From Streptomyces sp. NBC_01197 (lineage in GTDB: Bacteria; Actinomycetota; Actinomycetes; Streptomycetales; Streptomycetaceae), in assembly GCF_036010505.1 (NCBI RefSeq), contig NZ_CP108569.1, positions 3,731,001 through 3,795,000 on the forward strand: DNA of 64,000 bases, written 5' to 3'. The notes under the pieces are model-generated. The model saw only the letters and a program-made list of their open reading frames with translations, did not search any database and was not told the origin of the DNA. Shown here one piece after another: positions 28,732 to 37,668 of this stretch. A program made the translations under genes and the position numbers. Every line of letters starts with the position of its first letter. Position 1 is the stretch's first letter.

Positions 28732-29862
28732 TCAGCCGGACAGCCGCACAGGCATGATCAGGTACTTGTAGGCGTCGTCCGCCTCGGCATCGAGAGCAGG
28801 CCGGCCGCTGAGCAGTGCGGGCTTGGTCGACGTCGTAAAGGAGAGCTGGGCGACGGGGGAGTCGATCGCGCTGAGACCGTCCAGCAGGAAGGTCGGGTTG
28901 AAGGCGATCGAGATGTCGTCGCCGTCGAGCTTGGCGTCGACCCGCTCCACAGCCTGTGCGTCGTCGCTCGATCCGGCCTCCAGGATCAGCACACCCTGCT
29001 CGAAGCTGAGCCGCACCGGGGTGTTCCGCTCGGCTACGAGGGAGACACGCTTGACGGCCTCGACGAAAGCGGGCGTCTCGATCACGGCGATCGAATTGAA
29101 CTCGGTCGGGAAGAGCGTCCGGTACTTCGGCAGGTCGCCTTCGAGAAGCCGTGTGGTCGTACGCCGGCCCGCGCCCTCGAAACCGATCAGGCCCTCACCG
29201 GCGCCGGACCCTGACAGCGCGAGCGTCACGGTGTCACCGCTGGTCAGCGACTTGGCCGTGTCCAGGAGCGTCTTGGCGGGCACCAGCGCGACCGCGGATG
29301 CCTCCGGGTCCTCCGGCTTCCACAGGAACTCACGGACCGCGAACCGGTAGCGGTCGGTGGACGCCAGGGTGACCCGGTCACCCTCGATCTCGATCCGTAC
29401 GCCGGTGAGAACGGGCAGCGTGTCGTCACGGCCCGCGGCAATGGCCACCTGGGCCGCGGCGGAGGCGAAGACCTCACCGGGGACGGTGCCCGTCGCGGTC
29501 GGCATCTGCGGCAGCGCCGGGTACTCCTCCACAGGAAGGGTGTGGAGGGTGAACCGGGAGGAGCCGCAGACCACAGTCGCCCTGACTCCGTCTGTGGAGA
29601 TCTCCACCGGCCGGTTGGGAAGGGCGCGGCAGATGTCGGCGAGCAGTCGGCCGGAGACGAGGACGGTGCCGTGCTCCTCGATCTCCGCGTCGACCGAGAC
29701 CCGCGCCGAGACCTCGTAGTCGAAGCCGGAGAGGCTCAGCGTGCCTTCCTCGGCCTTGAGCAGCAGGCCCGCAAGAACGGGCACCGGCGGACGGGCCGGA
29801 AGGCTGCGGGCAGCCCAGGCCACCGCCTCCGCGAGTACATCGCGCTCCACCCGGATCTTCAC
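28732..29862 (-). CDS. dnaN: DNA polymerase III beta sliding clamp
   Basis: The GTG start at 29862 (V-K-I-R-V-E-R-D) has a strong AGGAGG upstream and yields 376 residues, the normal clamp length; the longer open frame to 30036 enters oriC. Three clamp domains can be followed, and the C-terminal pocket ends in LIMPVRLSG. The dimeric ring tethers PolIII to DNA and recruits partners through clamp-binding motifs. It heads the dnaN-gnd-recF-dciA series immediately left of oriC. Confidence 0.97.
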   Translation of the reverse strand: MKIRVERDVLAEAVAWAARSLPARPPVPVLAGLLLKAEEGTLSLSGFDYEVSARVSVDAEIEEHGTVLVSGRLLADICRALPNRPVEISTDGVRATVVCGSSRFTLHTLPVEEYPALPQMPTATGTVPGEVFASAAAQVAIAAGRDDTLPVLTGVRIEIEGDRVTLASTDRYRFAVREFLWKPEDPEASAVALVPAKTLLDTAKSLTSGDTVTLALSGSGAGEGLIGFEGAGRRTTTRLLEGDLPKYRTLFPTEFNSIAVIETPAFVEAVKRVSLVAERNTPVRLSFEQGVLILEAGSSDDAQAVERVDAKLDGDDISIAFNPTFLLDGLSAIDSPVAQLSFTTSTKPALLSGRPALDAEADDAYKYLIMPVRLSG

Positions 29863-30700
29863 CGGAACCGCCTCCTGCTGTTGCTCGCTCGCCCTGCTGG
29901 CCTTCGTCGTCGGCTTCTCGCCGGGGACCAGTCTGACGTACGCCGCCGACAGTCGGTGCGTGTCGGGGTCAAGTCGTACCGAGCGGCACTCGGGGCCCCG
30001 GCGGCGAGTTGTACACAGCGCCCACTTCGAAGCCAATTCCCCGGTAACTCAAGGGGGTAGTAGTAGTAGGTGCTGTGGAAACCGTGGATAACCCCGTTTG
30101 CGCAGCTCAGAGGCGCTTTTTTGTCCACCGCGCCTGTGGGTGGAGCCGGTGGAAAAGTGCGCGGGTCTGTGGACGGCGAAAAGTTCTGCACACCCGGTGC
30201 ACAGGGGAGGGGGACTTCTCCCCAGCTCCGTCCCCAGCTTTACCCACCTTGCCCACAGCCCAACCGACCACCTTGGTGTGACGGCTTTCACTCGACCCGG
30301 TGACCACGGGTGTTTTGTTGCCGAACAGTGGACAAGGGTGTGGAGAAGCTGGGGACAACAGGACGCGGCCTGTGGGCCGACGGTGGACAACGAATCCCCA
30401 AGGCTGTGGAAGAAAAATCCGTCCACAGGCTGTGGACGGGGGTTGGCCACAAATCCACACCCGCCTGACCTGGCCTGATGGAGTCTCAGGCACTTCTCCT
30501 GTGGACACAATCTGGACAACTGATCAGTCCCCAGGGTGTGGACGGCCCACCGCCCTCAATGCTGTGGAGAACATACGCGCGCAGCCCCGTATTCGAACAC
30601 TGTCGGCGTGAGGAACGTGCGGAGAACGGTGGGGAACAGCGAAGGACGCCCCGGGAAACGAGTCCCGGGGCGTCCTTCGGAGGTTACGGAAGCTGCTCGG
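29863..30700. other. oriC: Chromosomal replication origin oriC
   Basis: This 838-bp non-coding region between dnaN and dnaA carries about 19 DnaA-box-like 9-mers related to TTGTCCACA, in both orientations. Starts: 30009, 30121, 30419, 30443 and 30451 (forward); 30074, 30083, 30168, 30327, 30339, 30350, 30382, 30405, 30431, 30500, 30511, 30537 and 30563 (reverse, TGTGGACAA-like). Most have one or two mismatches. The boxes fall into groups separated by the gap 30180-30320. Streptomyces oriC is known for this box number and location. The dnaA terminator bounds it on the right. Confidence 0.93.
30641..30678 (-). terminator. dnaA terminator bordering oriC
   Basis: A perfect 16-bp stem (30641-30656 with 30663-30678, GAAGGACGCCCCGGGA) with a 6-nt loop lies 23 bp past the dnaA stop codon on the minus strand. 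It should keep dnaA transcription out of oriC. Confidence 0.88.
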
Positions 30701-32461
30701 TCAGCCGTTCTTGATGCGGTTGGTGAGCTCCGTGACCTGGTTGTAGATGGAACGTCGCTCGGCCATCAGTGCACGGATCTTCCGGTCCGCGTGCATCACG
30801 GTCGTGTGGTCACGGCCGCCGAACTGCGCCCCGATCTTGGGCAGTGAGAGGTCCGTGAGCTCACGGCAGAGGTACATCGCGATCTGCCGGGCCGTCACCA
30901 GCACGCGGCTGCGTGAGGATCCGCAGAGGTCCTCGATGGTCAGCCCGAAGTAATCGGCCGTCGCCGCCATGATGGCGCTCGCGGTGATCTCCGGGGCCGC
31001 GTCCTCACCGCCGGGGATCAGATCCTTCAGAACGATCTCGGTCAGCCCGAGATCGACCGGCTGGCGGTTGAGCGAGGCGAACGCCGTCACCCGGATCAGC
31101 GCCCCCTCCAGCTCGCGGATGTTGCGCGAGATGCGGGAGGCGATGAACTCGAGTACTTCCGGCGGGGCGTTGAGCTGCTCCTGGACCGCCTTCTTGCGGA
31201 GGATCGCGATCCGCGTCTCCAGTTCCGGTGGCTGCACGTCGGTGGTGAGGCCCCACTCGAACCGGTTGCGCAGCCGGTCCTCCAGCGTCACCAGCTGCTT
31301 GGGCGGCCGGTCGGAGGAGAGCACGATCTGTTTGTTGGCGTTGTGCAGCGTGTTGAAGGTGTGGAAGAACTCCTCCTGCGTCGACTCCTTGCTCGCCAGG
31401 AACTGGATGTCGTCGACGAGGAGGATGTCGACATCGCGGTAGCGCTTGCGGAAGGTGTCGCCCTTGCCGTCGCGGATCGAGTTGATGAACTCGTTGGTGA
31501 ACTCCTCGGAGCTCACATAGCGCACCCGGGTTCCCGGATAGAGGCTCCGGGCGTAGTGGCCGATGGCATGGAGCAGGTGCGTCTTGCCGAGCCCGGACTC
31601 CCCGTAGATGAAGAGCGGGTTGTACGCCTTGGCCGGCGCCTCGGCGACAGCGACTGCGGCCGCGTGCGCGAAGCGGTTGGACGCGCCGATGACGAACGTG
31701 TCGAAGAGGTACTTGGGGTTCAGCCGCGCCTGCGGCTCCCCCGGGCCTGGCGCCGGAGCGGGCTGCGCCGCCAGCGGCCCCGGAGCTCCGCTGGGGGCGG
31801 GCAGGTGGCGCTGCGAGGACTGCGGGTCGCGGAGGTCGTGGCGATCGGGCCGCTGCTGTTCGTACTGCTGGCGGTCCGGCTGCCTGTAGTCGTGATGGGA
31901 CTGCGAGCGCGGACCGGTGTAGGGGTCACGCTCCTGGAAGCCGCCGAGCCGGGGCTGCTGCCAGGAGAGGTCCTCCTGGGTGCGGGGCCAGGCTCCGGGG
32001 TCGGGCCGCTGCTGCTGATAGTCCGGATATGCGGGCCGGGCCGTCGGCATTCCGTCGTCCGAGGGGCGGTGGCCGTATCCGTCGTACGTATCGCCGTGCT
32101 GGGGCTCGTCGTGCTGCGGGTGCTGATAGCGGGGCTGCTGTTGCTGCTGGGACTGCTGCATCGGAGCGGCCGGCGGGGAGGGATCGCCGATGGTGTCGTC
32201 CACCGTGATGGCGATCCGGATCGGGCGGCCGCATTCGTGAGTCAGCGTCTCGCTGATGAGGGGGGCGAGCCGCCCTTCGAGAACCCGCTTGCCCCATTCA
32301 TTGGGGACGGCGAGAAGAGCGGTGTCCGCCACGAGAGCCAGAGGCTGGCAGCGCTCGATCCACTGCTTGTCCTTCGGCTCGATGTTTTGCTGGCCCTCGC
32401 CGAGGAGACGTTCGAGGACTCGTGGCCACACTGCGGCAAGATCGGCAGGTACGTCAGCCAC
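30701..32461 (-). CDS. dnaA: Chromosomal replication initiator DnaA
   Basis: I choose GTG 32461 ([12 protein letters not shown]), the start of the conserved domain I, giving 586 residues; the open frame to 32554 has no family support. Domain I is about 1-85. Domain II is a very long Gln/Pro/His-rich linker (about 100-245), typical of Streptomyces. Domain III has Walker [10 protein letters not shown], Walker [11 protein letters not shown] and sensor regions. Domain IV has the DNA-binding signature [15 protein letters not shown]. It binds the oriC boxes as ATP-DnaA and opens the duplex. A DnaA box near its own promoter suggests autoregulation. Confidence 0.98.
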   Translation of the reverse strand: MADVPADLAAVWPRVLERLLGEGQQNIEPKDKQWIERCQPLALVADTALLAVPNEWGKRVLEGRLAPLISETLTHECGRPIRIAITVDDTIGDPSPPAAPMQQSQQQQQPRYQHPQHDEPQHGDTYDGYGHRPSDDGMPTARPAYPDYQQQRPDPGAWPRTQEDLSWQQPRLGGFQERDPYTGPRSQSHHDYRQPDRQQYEQQRPDRHDLRDPQSSQRHLPAPSGAPGPLAAQPAPAPGPGEPQARLNPKYLFDTFVIGASNRFAHAAAVAVAEAPAKAYNPLFIYGESGLGKTHLLHAIGHYARSLYPGTRVRYVSSEEFTNEFINSIRDGKGDTFRKRYRDVDILLVDDIQFLASKESTQEEFFHTFNTLHNANKQIVLSSDRPPKQLVTLEDRLRNRFEWGLTTDVQPPELETRIAILRKKAVQEQLNAPPEVLEFIASRISRNIRELEGALIRVTAFASLNRQPVDLGLTEIVLKDLIPGGEDAAPEITASAIMAATADYFGLTIEDLCGSSRSRVLVTARQIAMYLCRELTDLSLPKIGAQFGGRDHTTVMHADRKIRALMAERRSIYNQVTELTNRIKNG

Positions 32462-32552
32462 AGGGCACGCTCTCTCGCAGGTCCCACGAATGTGTGGTTC
32501 TCGGGACGGGGGGGGGTGAAGACAGGCAGGAAAAAGACTTGGGAGTTCCGCC

Positions 32553-32582
32553 AAGGTAGTCAGGGCGACCCGCCCGGTTCAA
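32553..32582 (-). promoter_or_regulatory. dnaA promoter
   Basis: On the minus strand, TTGAAC (32582-32577), an 18-bp spacer and TACCTT (32558-32553) form a sigma-70/HrdB-like promoter about 92 bp ahead of the dnaA start. Confidence 0.65.
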
Positions 32583-32586
32583 GTTG

Positions 32587-32606
32587 TTGTCCACAGCCTG
32601 TGCACA
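32587..32606. promoter_or_regulatory. DnaA boxes upstream of the dnaA promoter
   Basis: An exact TTGTCCACA (32587-32595) and a weaker CTGTGCACA (32598-32606) adjoin the -35 box of the dnaA promoter and lie between it and the divergent rpmH promoter. Confidence 0.75.
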
Positions 32607-32629
32607 GTGGGGTCGCCGTAACGGCCGGT

Positions 32630-32659
32630 TTGACCGGATGGCGTAGCCGCGCGTACCGT
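32630..32659 (+). promoter_or_regulatory. Candidate rpmH promoter
   Basis: TTGACC (32630-32635), an 18-bp spacer and TACCGT (32654-32659) form a vegetative-type promoter on the plus strand, back to back with the dnaA promoter. Confidence 0.55.
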
Positions 32660-32827
32660 GACCAGGTCGAGTTGTCGATGGCTGCTGCCGCCTGCCTCCG
32701 ATGGGCAATGATCACGATCTGTGGTCGTGAAGCGGTGCACACGGGCGTATTCGCGAGCTACTCGTGGGCGCACGGTGACAGCCAGGCGATGTCCCGCCAT
32801 CACCCGATTCTTTTCTGGAGCCCCCGA

Positions 32828-32965
32828 GTGAGCAAGCGCACCTTCCAGCCGAACAACCGTCGTCGTGCGAAGACCCACGGTTTCCGTCTCCGTATGCGTA
32901 CGCGCGCCGGTCGCGCCATTCTGGCGACCCGCCGTGGCAAGGGTCGCTCCCGCCTGTCCGCCTGA
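32828..32965 (+). CDS. rpmH: 50S ribosomal protein L34
   Basis: The 45-residue basic protein reads [20 protein letters not shown] and onward, a complete L34 signature ending in GRSRLSA. The GTG start has GGAG seven bases upstream. L34 sits in the large subunit. The gene leads the plus-strand run rpmH-rnpA-yidD-yidC-khpB-rsmG found on this side of most bacterial origins. Confidence 0.98.
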   Translation: MSKRTFQPNNRRRAKTHGFRLRMRTRAGRAILATRRGKGRSRLSA

Positions 32966-32983
32966 TCTCGTACAGGTCATGAC

Positions 32984-33355
32984 GTGCTGCCTACCGAGAA
33001 TCGGCTGAGGCGGCGCGAGGACTTCGCAGCCGCAGTACGACGAGGGCGCCGAGCCGGTCGCCCGTTGCTCGTCGTCCATCTACGCAGCGGTACAACGGAC
33101 CCGCATGTGCCTGGGGAGAGCACTCCCCCGACACGTGCGGGTTTCGTCGTGAGCAAGGCAGTGGGCGGAGCGGTCGTCCGCACCGCTGTGAAGCGGAAGC
33201 TTCGCCATCTGGTGCGCGATCGGCTCCCTCAGCTGCCCCCCGGTAGCCTGGTTGTCGTACGGGCGCTGCCCGGCGCGGGCACCGCCGACCATGCACAGCT
33301 GGCCCGAGACCTGGATGCCGCCCTGGCGCGGCTGCTGGGAGGGGGCGCGCGATGA
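32984..33355 (+). CDS. rnpA: Ribonuclease P protein component
   Basis: The 123-residue basic protein has the RnpA core [19 protein letters not shown] and a conserved RHLVRDRL helix. It binds the RNase P RNA and assists 5' processing of tRNA precursors. The GTG start lies 18 bp after rpmH. The stop overlaps the yidD start (ATGA). Confidence 0.97.
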   Translation: MLPTENRLRRREDFAAAVRRGRRAGRPLLVVHLRSGTTDPHVPGESTPPTRAGFVVSKAVGGAVVRTAVKRKLRHLVRDRLPQLPPGSLVVVRALPGAGTADHAQLARDLDAALARLLGGGAR

Positions 33356-33681
33356 AATACCCGCTGCTGGCTCTCATTAAGTTGTACCAGTGGACGATCA
33401 GCCCGCTTCTGGGGCCTGTCTGCCGGTACTACCCGTCGTGTTCCCACTACGGATATACGGCTATCGACCGGCACGGTGCGGTGAAGGGAACGGCACTGAC
33501 GGCCTGGCGCATCCTGCGATGCAATCCCTGGTCGCCGGGTGGCGTGGACCATGTTCCGCCGCGCAAACGTCCGCGTTGGCACGAACTGCTGCGCAACGCG
33601 TGGCGGACAAGCAAGGGCGGGCACTCCGGCCAGGAGACCGGCCCGGCCGCAGAGACCTCGCCCAATGCTCAAGGAGCCTGA
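33352..33681 (+). CDS. yidD: Membrane protein insertion efficiency factor YidD
   Basis: This 109-residue protein has the YidD core: [25 protein letters not shown] followed in sense by a [10 protein letters not shown] segment with its conserved cysteines and Trp (here described as separate short motifs YPSCSHYG and RCNPWSPGG). It is peripheral on the inner membrane side and helps the YidC insertase encoded 3 bp downstream. Its start overlaps rnpA by four bases. The C-terminal 35 residues are a hydrophilic extension of no known role. Confidence 0.95.
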   Translation: MKYPLLALIKLYQWTISPLLGPVCRYYPSCSHYGYTAIDRHGAVKGTALTAWRILRCNPWSPGGVDHVPPRKRPRWHELLRNAWRTSKGGHSGQETGPAAETSPNAQGA

Positions 33682-33684
33682 TTA

Positions 33685-34989
33685 GTGGACACGATTGCCA
33701 GTCTGTTCAGTTTTATCACTACCCCAGTTTCGTGGGTCATCGTTCAGTTCCACTCGCTGTACGGAGCCATCTTCGGCCCTGACACCGGTTGGGCCTGGGG
33801 CCTGTCCATCGTGTCCCTGGTGGTTCTGATCCGGATCTGCCTGATCCCGCTCTTCGTGAAGCAGATCAAGTCGACCCGTGGCATGCAGGCGCTCCAGCCG
33901 AAGATGAAGGCGATCCAGGAGCGCTACAAGAGCGACAAGCAGCGTCAGTCCGAAGAGATGATGAAGCTGTACAAGGAGACGGGTACCAACCCGCTCTCCT
34001 CGTGCCTGCCGATCATCGCGCAGTCGCCGTTCTTCTTTGCGCTGTACCACGTGCTCTCTGCCATCGCCAATGGGCAGACGAAGGGGTACATCGACAAGCC
34101 GCTCCTGGAGAGCGCGCAGAAGGCACACATCTTCGGTGCCCCGCTGGCCGCGAAGTTCATGGACAGTTCGGACAAGGTGGCGGCGCTCGGTGCCTCGCTG
34201 ACCGACGTCCGGATCGTCACCGCGGTCATGATCATCATGATGTCGGCGTCGCAGTTCTACACGCAGCGCCAGCTGATGACGAAGAACGTCGACATGTCCG
34301 TCAAGACGCCGTTCATGCAGCAGCAGAAGATGTTGATGTACGTCTTCCCGCTGATGTTCGCCGTGATGGGTGTCAACTTCCCCGTCGGTGTCCTCGTGTA
34401 CTGGCTCACCACCAATGTGTGGACCATGGGGCAGCAGATGTTCGTGATCCACCGGAACCCGACGCCGGGCAGCCAGGCACAGTCCGGCCTGCTGGAGCGG
34501 ATGCAGAAGCACCTGATCGCGCACGGTTCGACGCGGACGCGTCACCAGCGCAACATCATCAAGGGCATTGCGTCCAAGGAGACGAAGGACCGCAACGAAG
34601 CCGAGCGTAAGTTCATCACCACGCTGAGCAAGGCCGGTCTCGTGGCCCAGGCTGATGGCACGGTGGAGAAGAGCGACGCGGCCGTGGCTGCCGAGGCCGA
34701 AGGCATCAGCCTGGCAGAGGCCGCGCCGAAGCGTCAGCAGCCCAAGCGCCAGACCAAGGCGAAGCGCCAGACGGGTGGTGCTGCCCAGACGAGCCAGTCG
34801 CAGACCGGTGAGGCGAAAGCCGCAGAGAAGCCCGCCGACGCCAAGGCGGCCGATGCTTCTTCCGAGAAGACCTCGCTGGATAAGGGCGAGGCGCAGGCCG
34901 ACTCCAAGCCAGCTTCCCGTAATGCACGCCAAGCCAAGTCCGGGCAGCGCAAGGGCCAGCAGCGCCCCAAGCACCCGTCCAAGAAGTAA
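33685..34989 (+). CDS. yidC: Membrane protein insertase YidC/Oxa1
   Basis: The 434-residue protein has five membrane helices in the YidC/Oxa1 core: a first helix after a short N-tail, the [19 protein letters not shown] region with the conserved Arg of the hydrophilic groove, and helices at about 105, 180 and 220. The C-terminal 150 residues are Lys/Ala/Gln-rich and positively charged, suitable for ribosome contact. It inserts membrane proteins alone or with SecYEG. The ribosome site AAGGAG precedes the GTG start. Confidence 0.96.
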   Translation: MDTIASLFSFITTPVSWVIVQFHSLYGAIFGPDTGWAWGLSIVSLVVLIRICLIPLFVKQIKSTRGMQALQPKMKAIQERYKSDKQRQSEEMMKLYKETGTNPLSSCLPIIAQSPFFFALYHVLSAIANGQTKGYIDKPLLESAQKAHIFGAPLAAKFMDSSDKVAALGASLTDVRIVTAVMIIMMSASQFYTQRQLMTKNVDMSVKTPFMQQQKMLMYVFPLMFAVMGVNFPVGVLVYWLTTNVWTMGQQMFVIHRNPTPGSQAQSGLLERMQKHLIAHGSTRTRHQRNIIKGIASKETKDRNEAERKFITTLSKAGLVAQADGTVEKSDAAVAAEAEGISLAEAAPKRQQPKRQTKAKRQTGGAAQTSQSQTGEAKAAEKPADAKAADASSEKTSLDKGEAQADSKPASRNARQAKSGQRKGQQRPKHPSKK

Positions 34990-35004
34990 GAAGGAGTCCA
35001 TCCC

Positions 35005-35517
35005 GTGACGGAAGGCACCATCACCTCCGCCGCCGCTGAGGGCGACACGCTGAGCAGGCTGGAGCAGGAAGGCGAGATCGCGGCTGACTACCTCGAGGGC
35101 CTGCTCGACATCGCTGACCTCGACGGTGATATCGATATGGACGTCGAAGCCGACCGGGCTGCGGTCTCGATCATCAGTGATGCGAGCAGTCGCGATCTTC
35201 AGAAGCTCGTGGGACGCGACGGTGAGGTACTGGAGGCCCTCCAGGAGCTCACCAGGCTCGCGGTGCACCGGGAGACCGGGGACCGCAGCCGGCTGATGCT
35301 GGACATCGCGGGTTTCCGGGCCAAGAAGCGTGAGGAGCTCGCCGCGCTGGGCGCCAAGGCGGCCGATGAGGTGAAGAGCTCCGGTGAGCCGGTCAAGCTC
35401 GACCCGATGACTCCGTTCGAGCGCAAGGTAGTGCACGACGCGATCGCTGCTGCCGGGCTGCGCAGTGAGTCCGAGGGCGAGGAGCCGCAGCGCTTCGTCG
35501 TTGTGCTTCCGGCCTGA
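35005..35517 (+). CDS. khpB: RNA-binding protein KhpB/Jag (KH and R3H domains)
   Basis: The 170-residue protein contains a KH domain (about 40-105, with the GRDG loop in LVGRDGEVLEALQ) and a C-terminal R3H domain (LDPMTPFERKVVHDAI). The N-terminal Jag domain of the Firmicute protein is absent, the usual actinobacterial form. Proteins of this family bind RNA with KhpA and affect cell-wall growth. The GTG start follows yidC by 15 bp. Confidence 0.94.
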   Translation: MTEGTITSAAAEGDTLSRLEQEGEIAADYLEGLLDIADLDGDIDMDVEADRAAVSIISDASSRDLQKLVGRDGEVLEALQELTRLAVHRETGDRSRLMLDIAGFRAKKREELAALGAKAADEVKSSGEPVKLDPMTPFERKVVHDAIAAAGLRSESEGEEPQRFVVVLPA

Positions 35518-35533
35518 CCGGAGCATTGTTCTG

Positions 35534-35563
35534 TCGGCCCCGTCTGTTCGCAGGCGGGGCCGA
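35534..35563 (+). terminator. Terminator after khpB
   Basis: A 13-bp stem (35534-35546 with 35551-35563, one G-U) closes on a TTCG tetraloop, followed by the T-rich ATCTTTGT. Confidence 0.88.
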
Positions 35564-35624
35564 TCTTTGTCAGCCTGTTGTCAGCCATCCATGCGGTATC
35601 GCGCGGTAAGGAAGGACGGTCCCC

Positions 35625-36341
35625 GTGACCGAGTCAGCGGAGCTCCCCCAGGCGCCGGAAGTGGCGCATGAGGTTTTCGGGGAGTTCTTCCCGGAAGTCG
35701 TTCGGTACGCGGAGCTGCTGGCGGACGCGGGGGTCAAGCGCGGGCTGATCGGACCGCGTGAGGTGCCGAGGCTCTGGGAACGACACCTGTTGAACTGCGC
35801 GGTGCTGTCCGAGGTGGTGCCTCGGGGGGTGACCATCTGCGACGTGGGCTCCGGTGCGGGGCTGCCGGGCATCCCACTGGCCCTGGTGCGCAGGGATCTG
35901 AAGATCACGTTGCTGGAGCCCCTGCTGCGACGGACCAACTTCCTGCAAGAGGTGGTGGAGCTGCTGGGGCTCGACCATGTGACGGTTGTCCGTGGCCGGG
36001 CAGAAGAAGTCCTGGGCAAGCTGCCGCCGGTCCATGTGGTGACGGCCCGCGCGGTAGCTCCGCTGGACCGGCTAGCCGGGTGGGGCGTGCCGCTGCTGCG
36101 TCCGTACGGGGAGATGCTGGCCCTCAAGGGCGATACGGCTGAAGAGGAGATTCAGGGCGCCCGGGCAGCACTGAGCAAGCTGGGTGTGGTCGAGACTTCG
36201 GTGCTTCAGGTCGGGGAGGGGATCGTCGATCCGCTCTCCACGGTGGTACGGGTCGAGGTGGGGGAGAGCCCCGGGGGGGTGCGCTTCGCTGCGAAGCGGG
36301 CGAAGGCGGCTCGGGTGAGCCGGACCCGTCGGCGCCGTTAG
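35625..36341 (+). CDS. rsmG: 16S rRNA (guanine-527-N7)-methyltransferase RsmG
   Basis: The 238-residue protein has the RsmG N-terminal helices and an SAM-binding Rossmann fold, with motif I CDVGSGAGLPGIPLALV and motif VTARAVAPLDRL. It methylates G527 of 16S rRNA; loss gives low-level streptomycin resistance and, in S. coelicolor, increased antibiotic output. The GTG start follows a GGAC-rich leader, and the C-terminus is a basic RRRR tail. Confidence 0.96.
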   Translation: MTESAELPQAPEVAHEVFGEFFPEVVRYAELLADAGVKRGLIGPREVPRLWERHLLNCAVLSEVVPRGVTICDVGSGAGLPGIPLALVRRDLKITLLEPLLRRTNFLQEVVELLGLDHVTVVRGRAEEVLGKLPPVHVVTARAVAPLDRLAGWGVPLLRPYGEMLALKGDTAEEEIQGARAALSKLGVVETSVLQVGEGIVDPLSTVVRVEVGESPGGVRFAAKRAKAARVSRTRRRR

Positions 36342-36431
36342 TCGGGTTTGGTGGCTGCAATGCCGCTAAAGCTGCTAAATAGGCCCAATTCGGAGTGTCG
36401 TGACGCTGTGACGTGGCGGCGAGGGCATCTT

Positions 36432-36445
36432 GTTTCACGTGAAAC
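36432..36445. other. parS: parS, exact
   Basis: GTTTCACGTGAAAC in the parAB leader, 160 bp before the chosen parA start. Confidence 0.92.
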
Positions 36446-36528
36446 GTCGCTCTCTGCTGCATGGGATCATCAGTCGCAGTCGCGCGGCCACCACGCCGCG
36501 TGACCGAAGGCCCTTCGGGGTCACAGAG

Positions 36529-36555
36529 TTGTCCACAAAGGTGGATTCATCCACA
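36529..36555. promoter_or_regulatory. DnaA boxes in the parAB leader
   Basis: An exact TTGTCCACA (36529-36537) and TCATCCACA (36547-36555, one mismatch to TTATCCACA) lie between the first parS and the parA start. Confidence 0.6.
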
Positions 36556-36591
36556 GAAGAACATGCCTCGCTGGTTCACAACCCCGAAAGC

Positions 36592-37668
36592 ATGGCAGGC
36601 TCTGTGCATTGTGAGCCTGAAGTCGAGGAGAGTGAATCCTTGCGGTCCGACGCCAACATCGCGGGACCGATGACCGATCCGGTCCCCGGTCCCCGTACCG
36701 AGTCGGCGGCAGAAGTTGTTTCACGTGAAACACCGCCGCCGATGGACGACACCCCTATTGGTCGCGCTGCCCAACTGGCTGTAGAAGCTCTCGGCCGTGC
36801 CGGAGAAGGTCTGCCCCGGCCGGAGCAGACGCGCGTCATGGTGGTCGCCAATCAGAAGGGCGGCGTCGGCAAGACCACAACAACGGTCAACCTCGCCGCC
36901 TCGCTCGCGCTGCACGGCGCGCGTGTGCTGGTGATTGACCTGGATCCTCAGGGAAACGCCTCCACGGCACTGGGGATCGACCATCACTCCGAAGTTCCAT
37001 CGATCTACGACGTCCTTGTAGAGAGCCGGCCGCTCTCCGAGGTGGTCCAGCCCGTTCCTGATGTCGAGGGTCTCTTCTGTGCCCCGGCCACCATCGATCT
37101 CGCGGGCGCTGAGATCGAGTTGGTGTCCCTCGTGGCTCGGGAGAGCCGCCTCCAGCGAGCGCTCCAGGCGTATGAACAGCCACTGGACTACATCCTCATC
37201 GACTGTCCACCATCCTTGGGCCTGCTGACCGTCAACGCGATGGTGGCGGGCGCTGAGGTGCTGATCCCGATTCAGTGCGAGTACTACGCACTTGAGGGGC
37301 TAGGACAGCTGCTGCGGAATGTCGATCTGGTCCGAGGACATCTCAACCCCGAGCTTCATGTGTCGACGATTCTGCTCACCATGTACGACGGCAGAACTCG
37401 TCTTGCCTCGCAGGTGGCAGATGAGGTGCGCAGCCACTTCGTCCACGAGGTCCTGAAGACCAGCATTCCGCGGTCGGTTCGGATCTCCGAGGCCCCGAGC
37501 TACGGGCAGACGGTCCTCACCTATGACCCCGGGTCCAGCGGTTCGCTGTCGTACCTTGAAGCGGCCCGCGAGATCGCGCTGCGAGGCGTCGGTGTGCACT
37601 ACGAGGGCCGGCACGCACAAACGGGCAGCCAGAACAGTCAGCAGAGCATCTCGGAGGGGATCCAGTGA
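36592..37668 (+). CDS. parA: Chromosome partitioning ATPase ParA
   Basis: I choose ATG 36592 ([16 protein letters not shown]), which gives 358 residues and matches my memory of the Streptomyces ParA N-terminus. The open frame from 36430 begins on a parS site and is unlikely; a TTG or ATG further in is possible. After about 85 acidic residues comes the deviant Walker [11 protein letters not shown], then LDPQGNAST (A'), and [15 protein letters not shown] (Walker B). ParA binds DNA with ATP and pulls ParB-parS complexes; in Streptomyces it also tracks the hyphal tip. A parS site lies inside the gene (VSRET at 36718-36731). The stop overlaps parB. Confidence 0.95.
   Translation: MAGSVHCEPEVEESESLRSDANIAGPMTDPVPGPRTESAAEVVSRETPPPMDDTPIGRAAQLAVEALGRAGEGLPRPEQTRVMVVANQKGGVGKTTTTVNLAASLALHGARVLVIDLDPQGNASTALGIDHHSEVPSIYDVLVESRPLSEVVQPVPDVEGLFCAPATIDLAGAEIELVSLVARESRLQRALQAYEQPLDYILIDCPPSLGLLTVNAMVAGAEVLIPIQCEYYALEGLGQLLRNVDLVRGHLNPELHVSTILLTMYDGRTRLASQVADEVRSHFVHEVLKTSIPRSVRISEAPSYGQTVLTYDPGSSGSLSYLEAAREIALRGVGVHYEGRHAQTGSQNSQQSISEGIQ
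36718..36731. other. parS: parS, exact, inside parA
   Basis: GTTTCACGTGAAAC lies in the coding sequence for V-V-S-R-E-T of ParA. Confidence 0.92.

Noticed and set aside
30061..30600. CRISPR-like repeat array
   Set aside because: The repeated 9-mers are DnaA boxes of variable spacing and both orientations, with no constant spacers.
33682..35526. 614-codon minus-strand frame over yidC and khpB
   Set aside because: Antisense shadow of well-identified genes, with Arg/Leu-rich low-complexity translation.
36430..36591. parA extended to an ATG at 36430
   Set aside because: The ATG is made by a parS palindrome and the extra 54 residues are not expected for ParA; ATG 36592 is preferred.
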